Part shown: in pieces, positions 21,031 through 33,400 of the stretch
Position numbering within the stretch: the first letter of the stretch is position 1
Layout: each line of letters begins with the position of its first letter
NCBI GenBank assembly: GCA_010909165.1
Contig: MU008151.1
Location: forward strand, 930,001-994,000
DNA length: 64,000 nt
Source of the DNA: Anthoceros angustus
Lineage: Eukaryota > Streptophyta > Anthocerotopsida > Anthocerotales > Anthocerotaceae
Reading direction: 5' to 3'
The notes under the pieces: model-generated
Database searches by the model: none
What the model was told of the DNA's origin: nothing
What the model saw: only the letters and a program-made list of their open reading frames with translations
Program-made: the position numbers and the translations under genes

Positions 21031-23290
21031 CATGGAGTGGATTTGCCGGGACTCTCCCACTCCCACACCGGCTCCACTGCCCGCCCGCGAGCCACCGCTT
21101 CCACGGCCTCGCCCCGCCGTCCGCGCATGTGCCGATCGTCGTTGCATTGAGCCCGAGGCGGCGCCGGACGGCCATAAAAACCGCCGCTCCGATGACCACT
21201 CGCCACCGCAACCTCCGGCCGCCACAATATCGCGCCGCCGCCGGCATCGCGCCGCCCCTTCCTCCACTTCGCCGATCGCCTGCCCTCCCGGCGCCCACCA
21301 TCCACCTCGCCGCCTCGGATCGTCGCGCAGGACGACGCGCCCACCGCCACTCCGTGGCCGCAGCAAACTCGAATGGATCATACCCACTGCACACACAAGA
21401 GTTGTGAGGCTCGAGACGCCGACCGCGCAAAGCTTACATTTCTCGCCTCCCCGTGCCATACGCTCGACATGCGGAGTCGGTGGAGTGGATTTGCCGGGAC
21501 TCTCCCACTCCCACACCGGCTCCACTGCCCGCCCGCGAGCCACCGCTTCCACGGCCTCGCCCCGCCGTCCGCGCATGTGCCGATCGTCGTTGCATTGAGC
21601 CCGAGGCGGCGCCGGACGGCCATAAAAACCGCCGCTCCGATGACCACTCGCCACCGCAACCTCCGGCCGCCACAATATCGCGCCGCCGCCGGCATCGCGC
21701 CGCCCCTTCCTCCACTTCGCCGATCGCCTGCCCTCCCGGCGCCGACCATCCACCTCGCCGCCTCGGATCGTCGCGCAGGACGACGCGCCCACCGCCACTC
21801 CGTGGCCGCAGCAAACTCGAATGGATCATACCCACGCACACAAGAGTTGTGAGGCTCGAGACGCCGACCGCGCAAAGCTTACATTTCTCGCCTCCCCGTG
21901 CCATACGCTCGACATGCGGAGTCGGTGGAGTGGATTTGCCGGGACTCTCCCACTCCCACACCGGCTCCACCGCCGCCCGGCTTCCGCGAGCCACCGCCGC
22001 TTCCACGGCCTCCTCCGCCGTCCGCGCATGTGCCGATCGCCGTGCATTGAGCCCGAGGAAGGCGTTCGGGCGTCACCATACAAACCCGCTCGATGACCAC
22101 TCGCCAGCAACCTCCGGCCGGCCAACATCGCCCGCCGCCGCCGCATCATGCCGCGCCGCCCCTTCCTCCACTTCGCCGATCCTGCCCTCCGCCCGGCGCC
22201 GACCATCCACCTCGCCGCCTCGGATCGTCGCGACGACGGCCCATCGCCCACGCCTCGTGTCGCAAAAACTCGAATGGATCATACCCACGCAACACACAAG
22301 AGTTGTGAGGCTCGAGGTGACGCCGCCGACCGCGCAAAGCTTACATTTCCGCACTGGAGGCCACATAGCCCCGCCGCACTCGCCGCCGCCAGGGCGGCGA
22401 GTCAGACGCCCTTCGGAAAGCCGCACCAAGCATGGCCGTGGGCAATGGAGACCGCCTGTGCAATCCACCTCGCAATCAATAGCGAGGTTTGAGAATTCAT
22501 GGTGACCCACGCATGCAGCGCGCGGGCCGAGCACCTCTGTCTCCAGGTGCACCTCCACAGATCGACGCCGAAACGCCTCCCAAGGTGGGTGCGCTGCTGA
22601 TCCGCCACCGCGGCCGCAGCTTCCACTCCACCTTCCGCTCGGACGATCACACGGGTTGTCCATGGCCTCCCCACCTCCTCCGCCGCCATGGCTCCTTCCG
22701 GCGCCGACCATCCACCTCGCCGCCTCGGATCGTGCAGCGACGACGCCCCATCGCCCACGCCTCCCGTGTCCGCAAAAAACTCGAATGGATCATACCCCAC
22801 CGCACACACAAGAGTTGTGAGGCTCGAGATGACGCCGACCGCAAAGCTTACATTTCGCACTGGAGGCCACATAGCCCCGCTGCACTGCCGCCGCCAGGGC
22901 GGCGAACAGACGCCTCGGAAAGCTGCACAAGCATGGCCGTGGGCAATGGAGACCGCCGCGTGTGCAATCCACGCAATCAATAGCGAGGTTTGAGAATTCA
23001 TGGTGACCCACGCAGATGCATCGACACGGGCCGAGCACCTCTGTCTCCACTTGTAGGTGCACCTCCACAGATCCACGTCGAAACGCCTCCCAAGGTGGGT
23101 GCGCCAATCGTTGATCCCGCCACCGCGCCGCAGCTTCCACTCCACCTTCCGCTCGGACGATCGCCACGGGTTGTCCATGGCCTCCCCACCTCCTCCTCCG
23201 CCGCCATGGCTCCTTCCGGCGCCGCCGCCGCACCTCCTCCTCCATCGCCTCGCTTCAACGCACCATCATGGCGGGCATTGAATGTGCACG
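21030..23290. repeat. GC-rich compound tandem array, units of about 446 and 501 bp
   Basis: The landmark GTGGATTTGCCGGGACTC occurs at 21,037, 21,485 and 21,930, giving periods of 448 and 445 bp; the first two units are almost identical. A second unit type carries GAGAATTCATGGTGACCC at 22,491 and 22,992, a 501-bp period. The units share the CCTCGCCGCCTCGGATCG and ACTCGAATGGATCATACCC blocks, so they are related. Long frames on both strands (up to 356 codons) run through the array and repeat with it; composition explains them better than coding. Confidence 0.85.
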
Positions 23291-24835
23291 GAATCATAGG
23301 TATACTTGCACGGCCTCGGATCGTCGAGATCCCCACGATACCGCCTTTACGCCGCCGCTCCATTCGCGCCCGTGACCGTCGCAGCGCCGCAGTATATGCC
23401 GCATGTTCCGCCACCGCACCCTTCCGTCAAGTGCGTGTGCAATTGCGATGCTACGCATTACATGCGATTCTCGCCACACCGTGCATTTTCAGCAAACATT
23501 GAATGTGCAATCGCACGCATCGCACACCTTACAACGATCCGCAACTTAGCGGCACTCTTGACGGACCGTGCTGCAGCCACCTGGCCCGCCGCCCGCAACC
23601 CTTACTTGCTGTTGGCGCTCACCATCGCCCGTGCTCCGCACCATCACGCCATTCCCAACCGCAACCAGATTACAATTTTGTGCCTTCACTACCGCACTTG
23701 GTTCGCTTCCACCGCCTGCACTCGTGATCCTCGCCAAGTACTCGAACATGGTTCTCCGTCGCCGGTTGATATCCCGGAACAACGCTCCGTCTTCTCATTC
23801 CATTCCATTTCTCCATACCGCACGAAATCAACCAATTCATAATACCTCATAGGCCACCTCTCCACAAGGTCGGCACTCGATGCGTGCACTGGAAAACCAA
23901 ATCCTAAGGTCGTCGGTTTTCGGCAGCTCTCCTTTCCGGTACCTCTTCCATCCGACGGCGCCAATCGAACACTTGGTGCATGAAAATGTGGCACTCCACC
24001 GCCCAGGTAGGCACTCTCGCAGAATTTGTCCACCGCCACTCCATCCGGCCCCTCACGGCAGTCGACAGACGGCAAGTTTCTCTGGATAGCCCTCTATGCG
24101 CAGACACTGGCTTTGATGGTCCTCCACAAATGCCAAGAACTTGGACAGCTCCCAGTAGTTGATGGGAACCATAGGCCACGCAGGAATGTACTCGCGCGAG
24201 CTTTGCATCTCCCATTCCTCCTGCCGGCCCCTTCCACGCGCCCCCCTCCACACAAGGCCGTGCTCGCCAGCAGACCTGCAAACATGCGCATCCGGGCACC
24301 GTGATTTGCACATCATCACAAGATGGGCTACCTACTCACCGCCGCCCTTCCACTCTTCAAGCGCAACCGCCGAACACACCAACCCACTGCCGCCCGCCTC
24401 GCCATCGCCGCCACGATCTTGTGTTCCTCATCCTCCTCCACGGCACGGGCGCGTTGCGCACCTTCCACCCACCCGCCACCCGCCACCGCGCCTTCCTTGC
24501 ACGTCGCACGCGCACTGCTTCCTTCCGCCCACCTGCAACCGTCCCTTCCACCGTCCCTTCTCCGCACGGGTTGCGACCGCCGATGATCATCATGGTGGCA
24601 CCGCCGTCTGCTCAAACCCAACCGACACTGCAGATCGCCACCCACTTCCTAATTTCACTAACCCCTCCCTTTGGTGGCGTGGCAGTAGCACACCGTATCA
24701 AACCCTTTCACTTTGAGGCTACACAACCTCCCAATTTTCATTTCCAACCAATCCATCTTCCCAAGGCCCAGTGGGCAAATACCCACCGGAAAGAGGTCAA
24801 ATCTATATACAAAAACCAAATCATAACCCAAAAAA
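23290..24835. other. GC-rich to mixed stretch, nothing recognised
   Basis: Long overlapping frames occur on both strands (for example 205 codons at 24,301-24,918 plus, 135 codons at 23,904-24,311 minus), rich in H, P, R and S. None has a recognisable motif. The minus frame at 23,689-24,075 has a few protein-like phrases (SADLVERWPMRYYELVDFVR), and a neighbouring minus frame gives INYWELSKFLAFVEDHQ at 24,100-24,170. Together these might be an eroded plant transposon protein. Confidence 0.25.
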
Positions 24836-24837
24836 GG

Positions 24838-25400
24838 TGCACATGGCATGTATGTATGCATGATGCATGGTTGCAATCGGATGCACGTGAACATGTCTAC
24901 CTAGATCTTGTGTCATAGCGCAATCCATCTATCCGCATCGCATGTATATATGGCATACTATGACACATATATAGGTCATCGATCTACATAGAAAAACCTA
25001 AACACCATAACCCAAAAGGTCCACACATGCACATGGTATGTATGCATGATGCATGGTTGCAATCGGATGCACGTGAACATGTCTACCTAGATCTTGTGTC
25101 ATAGCAATCCATCTATCCGCATCGTCATGTATATATACTATGACACATATATAGGTCATCGATCTACATAGAAAAACCTAAACACCATAACCCAAGGAAA
25201 AGGTCCATGACATGCACATGGTATGTATGCATGATGCATGGTTGCAATCGGATGCACGTGAACATGTCTACCTAGATGCCGTGGTCATAGCGCAATCCAT
25301 CTATCTCGCATCGCATGTATATATGGCACGATTATGACACATATATAGGTCATCGATCTACATAAAAAACCTAAACACCATAACCCAAGGAAAAGCGCAC
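24838..25400. repeat. 185-bp tandem repeat, three units
   Basis: The landmark TTGCAATCGGATGCACGTGA occurs at 24,871, 25,057 and 25,242, giving periods of 186 and 185 bp. Each unit also holds TATGACACATATATAGGTCA and CACCATAACCCAA. The AT-rich sequence is dense in ATGCAT and CATATG palindromes. The unit length is in the range of plant satellites, but only three units are present and they merge into the longer repeats to the right. Confidence 0.9.
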
Positions 25401-27480
25401 GTTGTTAAGTGCATACATATCATTTGTTCAAGGCCAAGGACAAGTATGATAATAAATAAACCCAAAGTTTCGACATTCGGTGTGAGGTGGCACGTGATTC
25501 AACCTGCTTCCTTGGGCTTCGACACGCTACCGTGAACATGTCTATATATGTGGCTTCCTACCCAATCATAATTCGATTGTAGAAGTTTGTCGCATGGAAA
25601 GGCATCCATACTTGCCCCGCAGAGGTGGGTCAAGTAGACAAGGTCTTGTCTTCTTTCTCTCTTATGTCTTGTGGGATCCGCATTTTCCGGGAGCCTCGGT
25701 CCAACCCTTGCTGACGTGTTTCCTTGGTCTTCGACTTTAGCGAACATGTTGTCATACCACTTGCCATATGCCATGTGATTTGAGGGGTGCATGTGATGAG
25801 GCTGTATTGAATGTATGGCATGCACATGGTGTGTATGCATGAAGTATGGTTGGCATGTGTGCGTGAACATGCCTAGGTAGATGTTGTGTCATGCCACAAT
25901 GAATCCATGTGCATCGTGATGCATGTGTACTATGACACATATATAGGGTTGCGAACACATATATACATACATGAACAACATAACCCAATGAAAAGGGCGA
26001 GTACGTTGCATCGCATACATATCATTTGTTCAAGGCCAAGGACAAGTAGGTTTTAAATAGACCTATAGTGCCAAAGAAGTGAGAGGTGGCACGTGATTAA
26101 CCTGCTTCCTTGGTCTTGACATACGTACGAAACATGTCTATATATGTGGCTTCCTACCCATTCATTATTCGATTGTAGAAGTTTGTCCGCATGGAAAGGC
26201 ATCCATACTTCGCCATGCACTGGCTTCTTTCTCTCTTGACCTTTGGGATCTAGTGGGAGCGTTAGGCAACCAACTTGATCCCGCCTCGGTCAAATGCATT
26301 GCGCTTGCCTTGGTCTTGGACATAAGGGACCATTGTTCATGTGTTCATATACGAATATGCACCTCCTTCATTATTGTCATTGTCATTCGAGGAGGGAGCC
26401 GGAGGCGTGCCCCGCAACGTCATCCTCAACGCAAGTGCATTGTGTTCTATGGCGTCGCTGTCCAATTGCACATTCAACCTCGTCGCTTGCACATTCAACT
26501 GCAATTGCCTTTTTCGCATGCTATGCATTTCACCAATGTAAGGCATTGTATGCAGAAATTTCGCGCTTTAGGCATTTTGGTCTGTGGTCTTCTTTCTCTC
26601 TTATGTCTTGTGGGATCCGCATTTTCCGGTGGGAGCCTCGGTCCAACCCTTCGTGACGTGTTTCCTTGGTCTTCGACTTTAGCGAACATGTTGTCATACC
26701 ACTTGCCATATGCCATGTGATTTGGTAGGGGTGCATGTGATGAGGCTGCATTGAATGTATGGCATGCACATGGTGTGCATGAAGTATGGTTGGCATGTTG
26801 TGTATGTGAACATGCCTAGGTAGATGTTGTGTCATGCCACAATGAATCCATGTGCATCGTGATGCATGTGACGGTACCATAAGGATATATGGGTTGCGAT
26901 ACATATATCGAATACATGAACAACATAACCCAATGAAAAGGGCGAGTACGTTGTTAAGTGCATACATATCATTTGTTCAAGGCCAAGGACAAGTAGGTTT
27001 TAAATAGACCTATAGTGCCTACCAGTGAGAGGTGGCACGTGATTAACCTGCTTCCTTGGTCTTGACATGCATACCTAAACATGTCTATATATGTGGCTTC
27101 CTACCCATTCATTATTGTAGAAGTTTGTGCATGGAAAGGCATCCATACTTGACCATGCACCGCTTCTTTCTCTCTTGACCTTTGGGATCTAGTGGGAGCG
27201 TTAGGCAACCAACTTGATCGGCCACCTCGGTCAAATGCATTGCGATTGCCTTGGTCTTGGACATAAGGGACCATTGTTCATGTGTTCATATAACGAATAT
27301 GCACCCTCCTTCATTATTGTCATTGTCATTCGAGGAGGGCTGGGAGGCGCCGCGTCATCCTCGTTTGAGCGTGCATTGTGTTCTATGGCGTCGTCATTTT
27401 CAAATCTGCATTCAACCTCATTCATTCAACCTGCATTGCCTTTTTACGCTATGCATTTCACCAATGTAAGGCATTGTATG
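25400..27480. repeat. larger tandem repeats (602 and 947 bp) of AT-rich subterminal-type sequence
   Basis: CATTTGTTCAAGGCCAAGGA occurs at 25,421, 26,023 and 26,970. Each unit carries CTTCCTTGGTCTTGACAT-like, GTGGCTTCCTACCCA and GGAAAGGCATCCATACTT blocks. Two units (26,240-26,560 and 27,210-27,480) also carry a minus-strand phrase (DAIEHNA, NDNDNNEGGAY, IGEMHSMRKRQ), likely a short exon that was duplicated. The same blocks occur in inverted orientation at 33.4-34.9 kb. Confidence 0.85.
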
Positions 27481-27534
27481 CATGAAATTCTGGCGGTTTA
27501 GGCATTGTTGGTTCGGTCGGCATTTTCGCTTTTG

Positions 27535-27640
27535 GTTTGTTGGGTGGGTTGGGGCTGGTTGGGGCGGTTGGGTTGGGGCGGGTTGGGGCGGGTTGGGGCT
27601 GGTTGGTGGTGGGGCCGGGCCGCGGGTGGGGCATGCCGTG
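27535..27640. repeat. G-rich minisatellite (GGTTGGGGCGG units)
   Basis: About ten irregular units of GGTTGGGG(C)(GG) lie on the plus strand, giving proline-rich PTRPNPTAP-type shadow frames on the minus strand. Runs of four G separated by TT or CGG could form G-quadruplexes. It sits at the inner end of the left AT-rich repeats. Confidence 0.85.
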
Positions 27641-30600
27641 CGGGCTCACGCCGCTTGCAGTCAGCCCTCCGTGCGGGCCGCGCGGGGCGCGGTGGCTCGC
27701 CCGCGACGTCCGTGGAGCGGGCCGTAAGGGCGGAGGACCGGGATGGGGTCGGGATGTGGGAGTGACCAGACAAATCTCCGAGCCATGAGGCTGGAAGGGC
27801 CAAGGCAACCATGCCATCGAAAATGTGAAGTGCGATGGTCGCGTTGCCAATATGGGCCATGGTCACGGATTTTATGGCAAGCAATATGGGATGGACTTCA
27901 TGAGCGCTGATCGCAGAATATGGCGGACTACGGAAATATTAATGCATAGCCATGGTGCATAGAATATGGCATGCCTCACGAGGCATATGTCCAGATGCGT
28001 GGCAGCGGGCACAACAACGCTGCTCGCCTTTCGCAAAACGCACCATTGGTCGATGAACGCACACGATGAGAATTGCATTTGAATAAGCGGCACAATGAAT
28101 TGCTTCACAAGGTATTGTGCGTCCGGACACCAATGCTCGAGGCGGCAGTTGATAGCGCATCATGTGCACTTCCCCACCCAATAGTTTATTCCGAACATAT
28201 CGGACCCAATATGTTAGTCGACACGCGACAGATCTTCGTGTGACGCGAAGGAACCATGATCACCGGGACCAACCGGCATGTTTGGCACGGCGCCGAAGTC
28301 AAACGCCGGCGACCACTATGTCATGTCCACCGCAACCAAAGTGAGAGTGGTGCGAGCGCAACGCGATGAGGGTGTTGAGTGGCCGGCGATGCATCCACCG
28401 CAAGATGGGGCGGCGCGTTGCAACTGTGGAGAGTTTGTGCCACATAGCCGCAATGCGCAGCACGCATATCGTGAGCCAAAACTACCGCAAGCGCACGCCT
28501 CCCATAATCAACTCGCATGCCGCGCCGTGATTATGTCGGGCCACGGAGAATATGGACAATGATTTCAGCTTGGTCAACCCACTCACTCAACGCCCGCGCA
28601 ATGCTTGGTGCATCACCGCCATCGATCTCCTTCCACAAGCGCTCTCGTCCCACACATCGAGGCGCCCGCACATCTACTGGCGCGGTATCGCAGGTGCCGG
28701 ATCTTCCACATGCACTATGGCGCTAAGACAACGTGAGCACAGACCTCTCAACCAACAGGGCAGAAGAAATTGTGGGCACATCTACGCACGGCAGAAGACC
28801 GAATGCGCGCGAATATGCGGATGGAGGTCATGATCCGCCTCCGATGGATGCGCGCCGGCCGCACCGCCATCGCAGCCGCCCTCGGAGCCGGGCGCGTACG
28901 CCGGCGCGACGACCTTTCACGGCGGCCGATGCCCAATATCGGCGCCATGAGCCTCGCCACGCCCAAGCCGCCATCGTTGACCGCCGGAGGTTCAACGTGG
29001 CGTCAGTGGCCCTTCCACATATGGCGAGAATGGGTGGGGATCATCACGCCACGCCCGCCACCGGTGGGAGGATGGAGGCGGCGCGAGGAGCGCCTCCCGC
29101 GCCGTTGGGACAATCCCATTCACGCATGAATCACGGCTGGGTATAGGCCCGGAAGAAGCAAAAGAGCGCGCGCACGTGATGGCGGAGGCGGGCGTTGGCT
29201 CACGTGCTCGGGTACAAGTACGCGGACAAGGCTTTCCCAAGGTCGACTTGGGAGATGGAGAAGGCGGCGAGTTGTCTTCGTGTCCGCCGACCACGCAGTG
29301 GAGCTAACGGTGCTGTGCATGCCGGGGGCGACGACACCAACGCTGCCGGGGTACGGTGTGCAGCCATTGTTGATGCGCGAGGCTCTATTCGACAAGCCCG
29401 CCGGCACCGGCCGCCAGGTCCGTGATGCCGGTTGCGCCGCACACACAAGTCCGGTATCCAGCGATATTCGTCTAATTTCCCGGCAACAAAACAGAGTGCC
29501 GACAGCCGATGCAAAATGCTGTACATCCGGGACGTGGCGCAATTTACACCTGCACGGAGGTGGGCAGCGAGCGCGGCGCCTGAGGTTTACGATTCGCCGG
29601 AGGAGGAAGAAGTGGATGTCACCGGGATGGAGAGCGGGCGTGGCGCGGTCGGGGGCGCGCCTGAGGGAGAGTTCAACAACGCCGATCGTCCGCATCCCCG
29701 ACCTTGAGGCACCCGCATCCCACCCGCCGACCTCGGACATGTGGGAGGAGGCACAATTTCCTCTCCCTCAAGGCTAACGCAGCGCGCCAGGGCCGCGGTA
29801 GGGCCTGCCCGCACGAGGCGGGCGCAGAAGTCCCGCGGCGGACGGGGCGGCACGCCTGCTCATGGAAGCGCCTCGGAGCGGAAGAGGCTCAACGCATGGC
29901 AACGGACCTTCTTAGTTGTGGAAGAGCTCCGCACACCACCGCAGTGGAAGGAAGGCGCTGCGGCGCGGGTGAACCGGCAGCCATCGCGAGGAGCTTCTTT
30001 TCTTCAAATTTTGGGTCACTTGCGGAGAAGGCGGAATGGCGATCGCGAAACCGATGCGGCGGCCGCTGCAAGGCTGCAACATCTTGTGGAGACAGCGCAG
30101 TAACGAACTCGGAAGGGGGCTCGCCGCATCCGATGGTCAAGGCATGGACGGGCTGGAAATGTTCGACATCGCCACCATCCGGGGTTCTTCGCACGCAGGC
30201 CTCGCCGGGCTGGTCCGCCTCGAGGACATGGACGACACTAGACCTTCGATCCATGACGGCGAAGAGTTGCGAACGCGAATAGCACCAACTTGAGGTTCGC
30301 GATGGATGAGGAGGAGATGCTCGATCGCACCGCAGCCCACCGCAGTGGGTCGCCCAGCGCAGGAGAGGCGGAAAAGAACGGCGCAGACGCGGCTATGGCA
30401 TTCCGCGCGAGGAGCGACGATGCGACACACGCCGCGATGCATGGCTTTGTGACCGAGAAGGCTCGTATGCCGTCCGAACGGAGCAGGAGCGGCGATTCGA
30501 GGACATCCTAACCCTCCGGTGAGCGAGATGCCATTATTTGCATGGTGCCTCGATGGGGTTTGAACGACGCGCGTGGTGATTGCGGTTGAGGCGGGCATGG

Positions 30601-31280
30601 AGTGCCAACAACTGCTCGACAATCGACGGCCGAGGGGGACCTTTCCCACCGCTTAGAGTGCGATCGCACTGTGCATGGGGTGATGATGTAGTCCACGAGG
30701 TTGGAAGGACGCAGTGCCCACGCGACGGTGCATCGAGGCCTCGAAGTACTCGAGTCATTTGTGGACGGCGTGTTCGAACGCAACGCAACGCCGCCACATT
30801 ACCACATCACCATGGAGTGCATCCGACCTGCCGCATGGTAAGATATTTGGGCTCAATTGATGCAAAATGTGCAGTGCCGACGACGGCAGATGCCTCCTCA
30901 GGCAGTGCCATGTTCTTCGCCACCGATGTCACTGCAAAATGGCATTGAGGTGAGTCGTCCCATGACATTTGCCACACTCACGACGCACTAGGGAGCCAAA
31001 AGGATGGCGTGCACAAGGAGTGGAAGGATGCGGGCACGAGAGGACGTTGAAGAGGGCTTTTAAGAGGCGGATATGTTGACAAGCCACCCACATGGCCATC
31101 CTCCAAGAATCAAACGGGGCTCAGTAGAAAGAGGAGCAGCAGTGCGATTTCATCGCTGGTCCGATGGCGCATGTGCTCCGGATTTTTCAAGCATGTGGCC
31201 GACCAAGCCCTCGCATGTCCCGGGGCGGTGGCGCGATTCGGAAGAAGGTGCGGGACCTTTTATTCACCGAGTGCCCGTGA
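27640..31280 (+). other. core segment between inverted arrays, left part; unrecognised coding-like sequence
   Basis: At 27,900-28,070 one plus frame reads SQNMADYGNINA, stop, PWCIEYGMPHEAYVQMRGSG, HNNAARLSQNAPLVDERTR. It is Q/N/M-rich, and its stops are TAG or TGA where CAG or CGA would continue the protein. At 29,840-30,100 another frame gives ERKRLNAWQRTFLVVEELR and LHHLVE-like endings. These look like fragments of a transposon-encoded protein. No catalytic motif is recognisable over these 3.6 kb on either strand. Confidence 0.3.
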
Positions 31281-31283
31281 CAT

Positions 31284-31985
31284 GTGGGTGGGAGAGGGTT
31301 CCGGCATGTGGTGCACTGGACAAGAGGGCCATGTTGGAGTGTCTAGGGAGTGCACGCTTGAGAGTGTCACCAAGTTCTTCACGCCACGCATGGATGCGGC
31401 GAGCCGTTCTGGCGGAGTGAGATTCGAGGCTTTGCCGCAGCTTTAGAGAAATGTTCGTGAAATCGCCGAGAGATGTCATTCGGCGATAGAGCGCTACTGC
31501 TCACCTTCATCACCGATGAGTTTACTTCTGGCAAGCCAATGGTGGTCGAGCAAGTTCCTCCTTTGGGCACCGCCTCGCGAGGACGTGCTCGCACTCTCGC
31601 CCCGCCTATGTCTCAAGCTCGTGATGGCGGGTGGGTGGGAGAGGGTTCCGGCATGTGGTGCACACTGGACAAGAGGGCCATGTTGGAGTGTCTAGGGAGT
31701 GCACGTTTGAGAGTGTCACCAAGTTCTTCACTGCCACGCATGGATGCGGCGAGCCGTTCTGGCGGAGTGAGATTCGAGGCGTGCTTGCCGCAGTTTAGAG
31801 AAATGTTCTGTGAAATCGTCAAAGAGATGTCATTCGGCGATAGAGCGCGCCTGTTCACCTTCATCACGGACAGAGTTTACTTCTCGGAAGCAGTGCCAAT
31901 GGTGGTCAGGCAAGTTCCCCTCCGGGCATTTGGGCGGTGCCTCGAGAGGAGGCGTGCTCGCACTCTCGCTCCCGCTATGTCTCGA
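31284..31985 (+). repeat. 347-bp tandem duplication with coding-like content
   Basis: GTGGGTGGGAGAGGGTTCCG occurs at 31,284 and 31,631. The two units align throughout with small indels. The better frame reads FREMFCEIVKEMSFGDRARL, FTFITD and, in the first unit, KPMVVEQVPPL. The E-M-S-x-x-D-R-A-R-L-L-x-F-I-T pattern recalls the last helices of a HECT ubiquitin-ligase C-lobe, but nothing else of a HECT domain is visible, so I leave it unassigned. Confidence 0.6.
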
Positions 31986-33400
31986 AGCTCGTGATGGCCA
32001 CGCGGGTGACAGAAGCCATCCGCATGAACTCCGTGTATGGGAACGCTTGAAAGGCCGGCCTCGAGTCGGACTGCGTTTCATTAGAGACGCAAGTGGTTTT
32101 CGGTTGTGTTTGTCGCCCCGCACAAGAGGGCACTAATGTGAAGAGACTTTGAGCCCGTCCGCACTCACTTTGCTTGGCACGGACAAATGGAAAATCGCAC
32201 CCATGTGAACAGAGCCGCCTCGACGTGAATTGCTTTCCGTCACCAATTGAGAATGGATGTAAACAAGGTCGGGCAATAATACGGAAACCGTAGGGTTGGC
32301 GGTGGCATTTCGCGGGCGGTCGAATGGCGGGGAACTAAGTGCACCCGCGAGGTTCCAATCGGCCGCGCCCGACAATCACATTGGGAAATGGAAAGAGGTG
32401 CAGTGAGGTTTTGAGGCGGAAGGTCTTCCAGTGGAGCGTGCACCGGTACGCATGGCGATCGCGAGGGTGGTGCAACACGCCGAGCAAGGTTGTTGTCATT
32501 GCGACAATCCGAGGGTGGACAGCTCAAAGTTTTTGACATGCGAGAGCGCGACGTCACTGAAGAAGACAATCGCAGAAGTGTGCGGCGTGGAAGTGCGGTC
32601 GGTGCGTTCGTCGGTGCTCCTCGGCGATGAGACAGCGAGGTATGGGCCATCGATTCCGTGCCGCCGTGAGGTGCCGGGCATGACGCCGAGGAGTTTGACC
32701 GCGTGGAAGACGGGATGCGGCGATCTCGCGGATGCGGAGGGAAGGCGCTTTGGTGCATCATCGATGGTGAGCCCACTCGCACGCACACCATCCGTCTGCG
32801 CTGCCTTATGCGGTGGGAGGAAGGTCCTTCAATGTGCGGTGGAGGGGCGGCGAGACCGGGAGAGCGAGAGGCGCAGGAATGGCCTCCAAAGGGAGGTGCA
32901 TTTTGATTGTGCCGCAATCACCGGAGGCATAGCGTGAACTTGCCTGGGTGGGCCGGCTCATAATAGCAATGGCCGCGATCGCGAGTGGAAGAGTGGTTGT
33001 GGAATGGCGGTAGGAAGGGGCGGACTGCCGCAGTTGAATTGTAATCGGTCCAAAGCCTCCGAATAATTTGCACCGTAGTGGTCGGTCCAAAGCACAACGA
33101 CTTGGTGTTTCGTTTTCATGTCTTTGTATCATGTCAAAATTAGTCTCCTTGGCCCAATGACGAAAACAACATCGCCAGCCATTCGGCCGAGACTAGTACA
33201 TGACATGATATTTTCCGTTGACGCCCAAAGGCCAAGGACTAAAATGTACTCGGATTGACGAATGGTCCGAATGTAAGGTCCGATTCATGTGTAGGAAGAA
33301 AATCCATTTCCCAACTACACGGTACTTGCCTATCCTCGCCTATATAAGACAAGGCCTTCCCTTTGGACCATCCCGACTGGCCATGAAAGGGAAAATACTC
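31985..33400. other. core segment, right part; nothing recognised
   Basis: GC-rich with overlapping frames on both strands (225 codons minus at 32,240-32,917; 168 codons plus at 32,431-32,937). The plus frame contains TSLKKTIAEVCGVEVRSVRS, which is protein-like but unassigned. From 33,100 composition shifts to AT-rich and the CCTTGGCC repeats begin. Confidence 0.25.

Noticed and set aside
20728-22711. Longest open frames of the window (356 codons minus, 350 codons plus)
   Set aside because: They overlap each other on opposite strands inside a GC-rich tandem array and repeat with the unit; composition explains the absence of stops.
24838-27480. CRISPR-like spaced repeats
   Set aside because: Units are 185-950 bp, contiguous and AT-rich with no short repeat/spacer alternation; the genome is eukaryotic.
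27458-27884. Proline-rich minus-strand protein (PNPTAPTSPNPPN)
   Set aside because: Encoded by the GGTTGGGG minisatellite; a repeat artefact.
31400-32135. HECT ubiquitin-ligase domain
   Set aside because: Only one helix-like phrase fits; the catalytic cysteine region and the rest of the C-lobe cannot be found in any frame.
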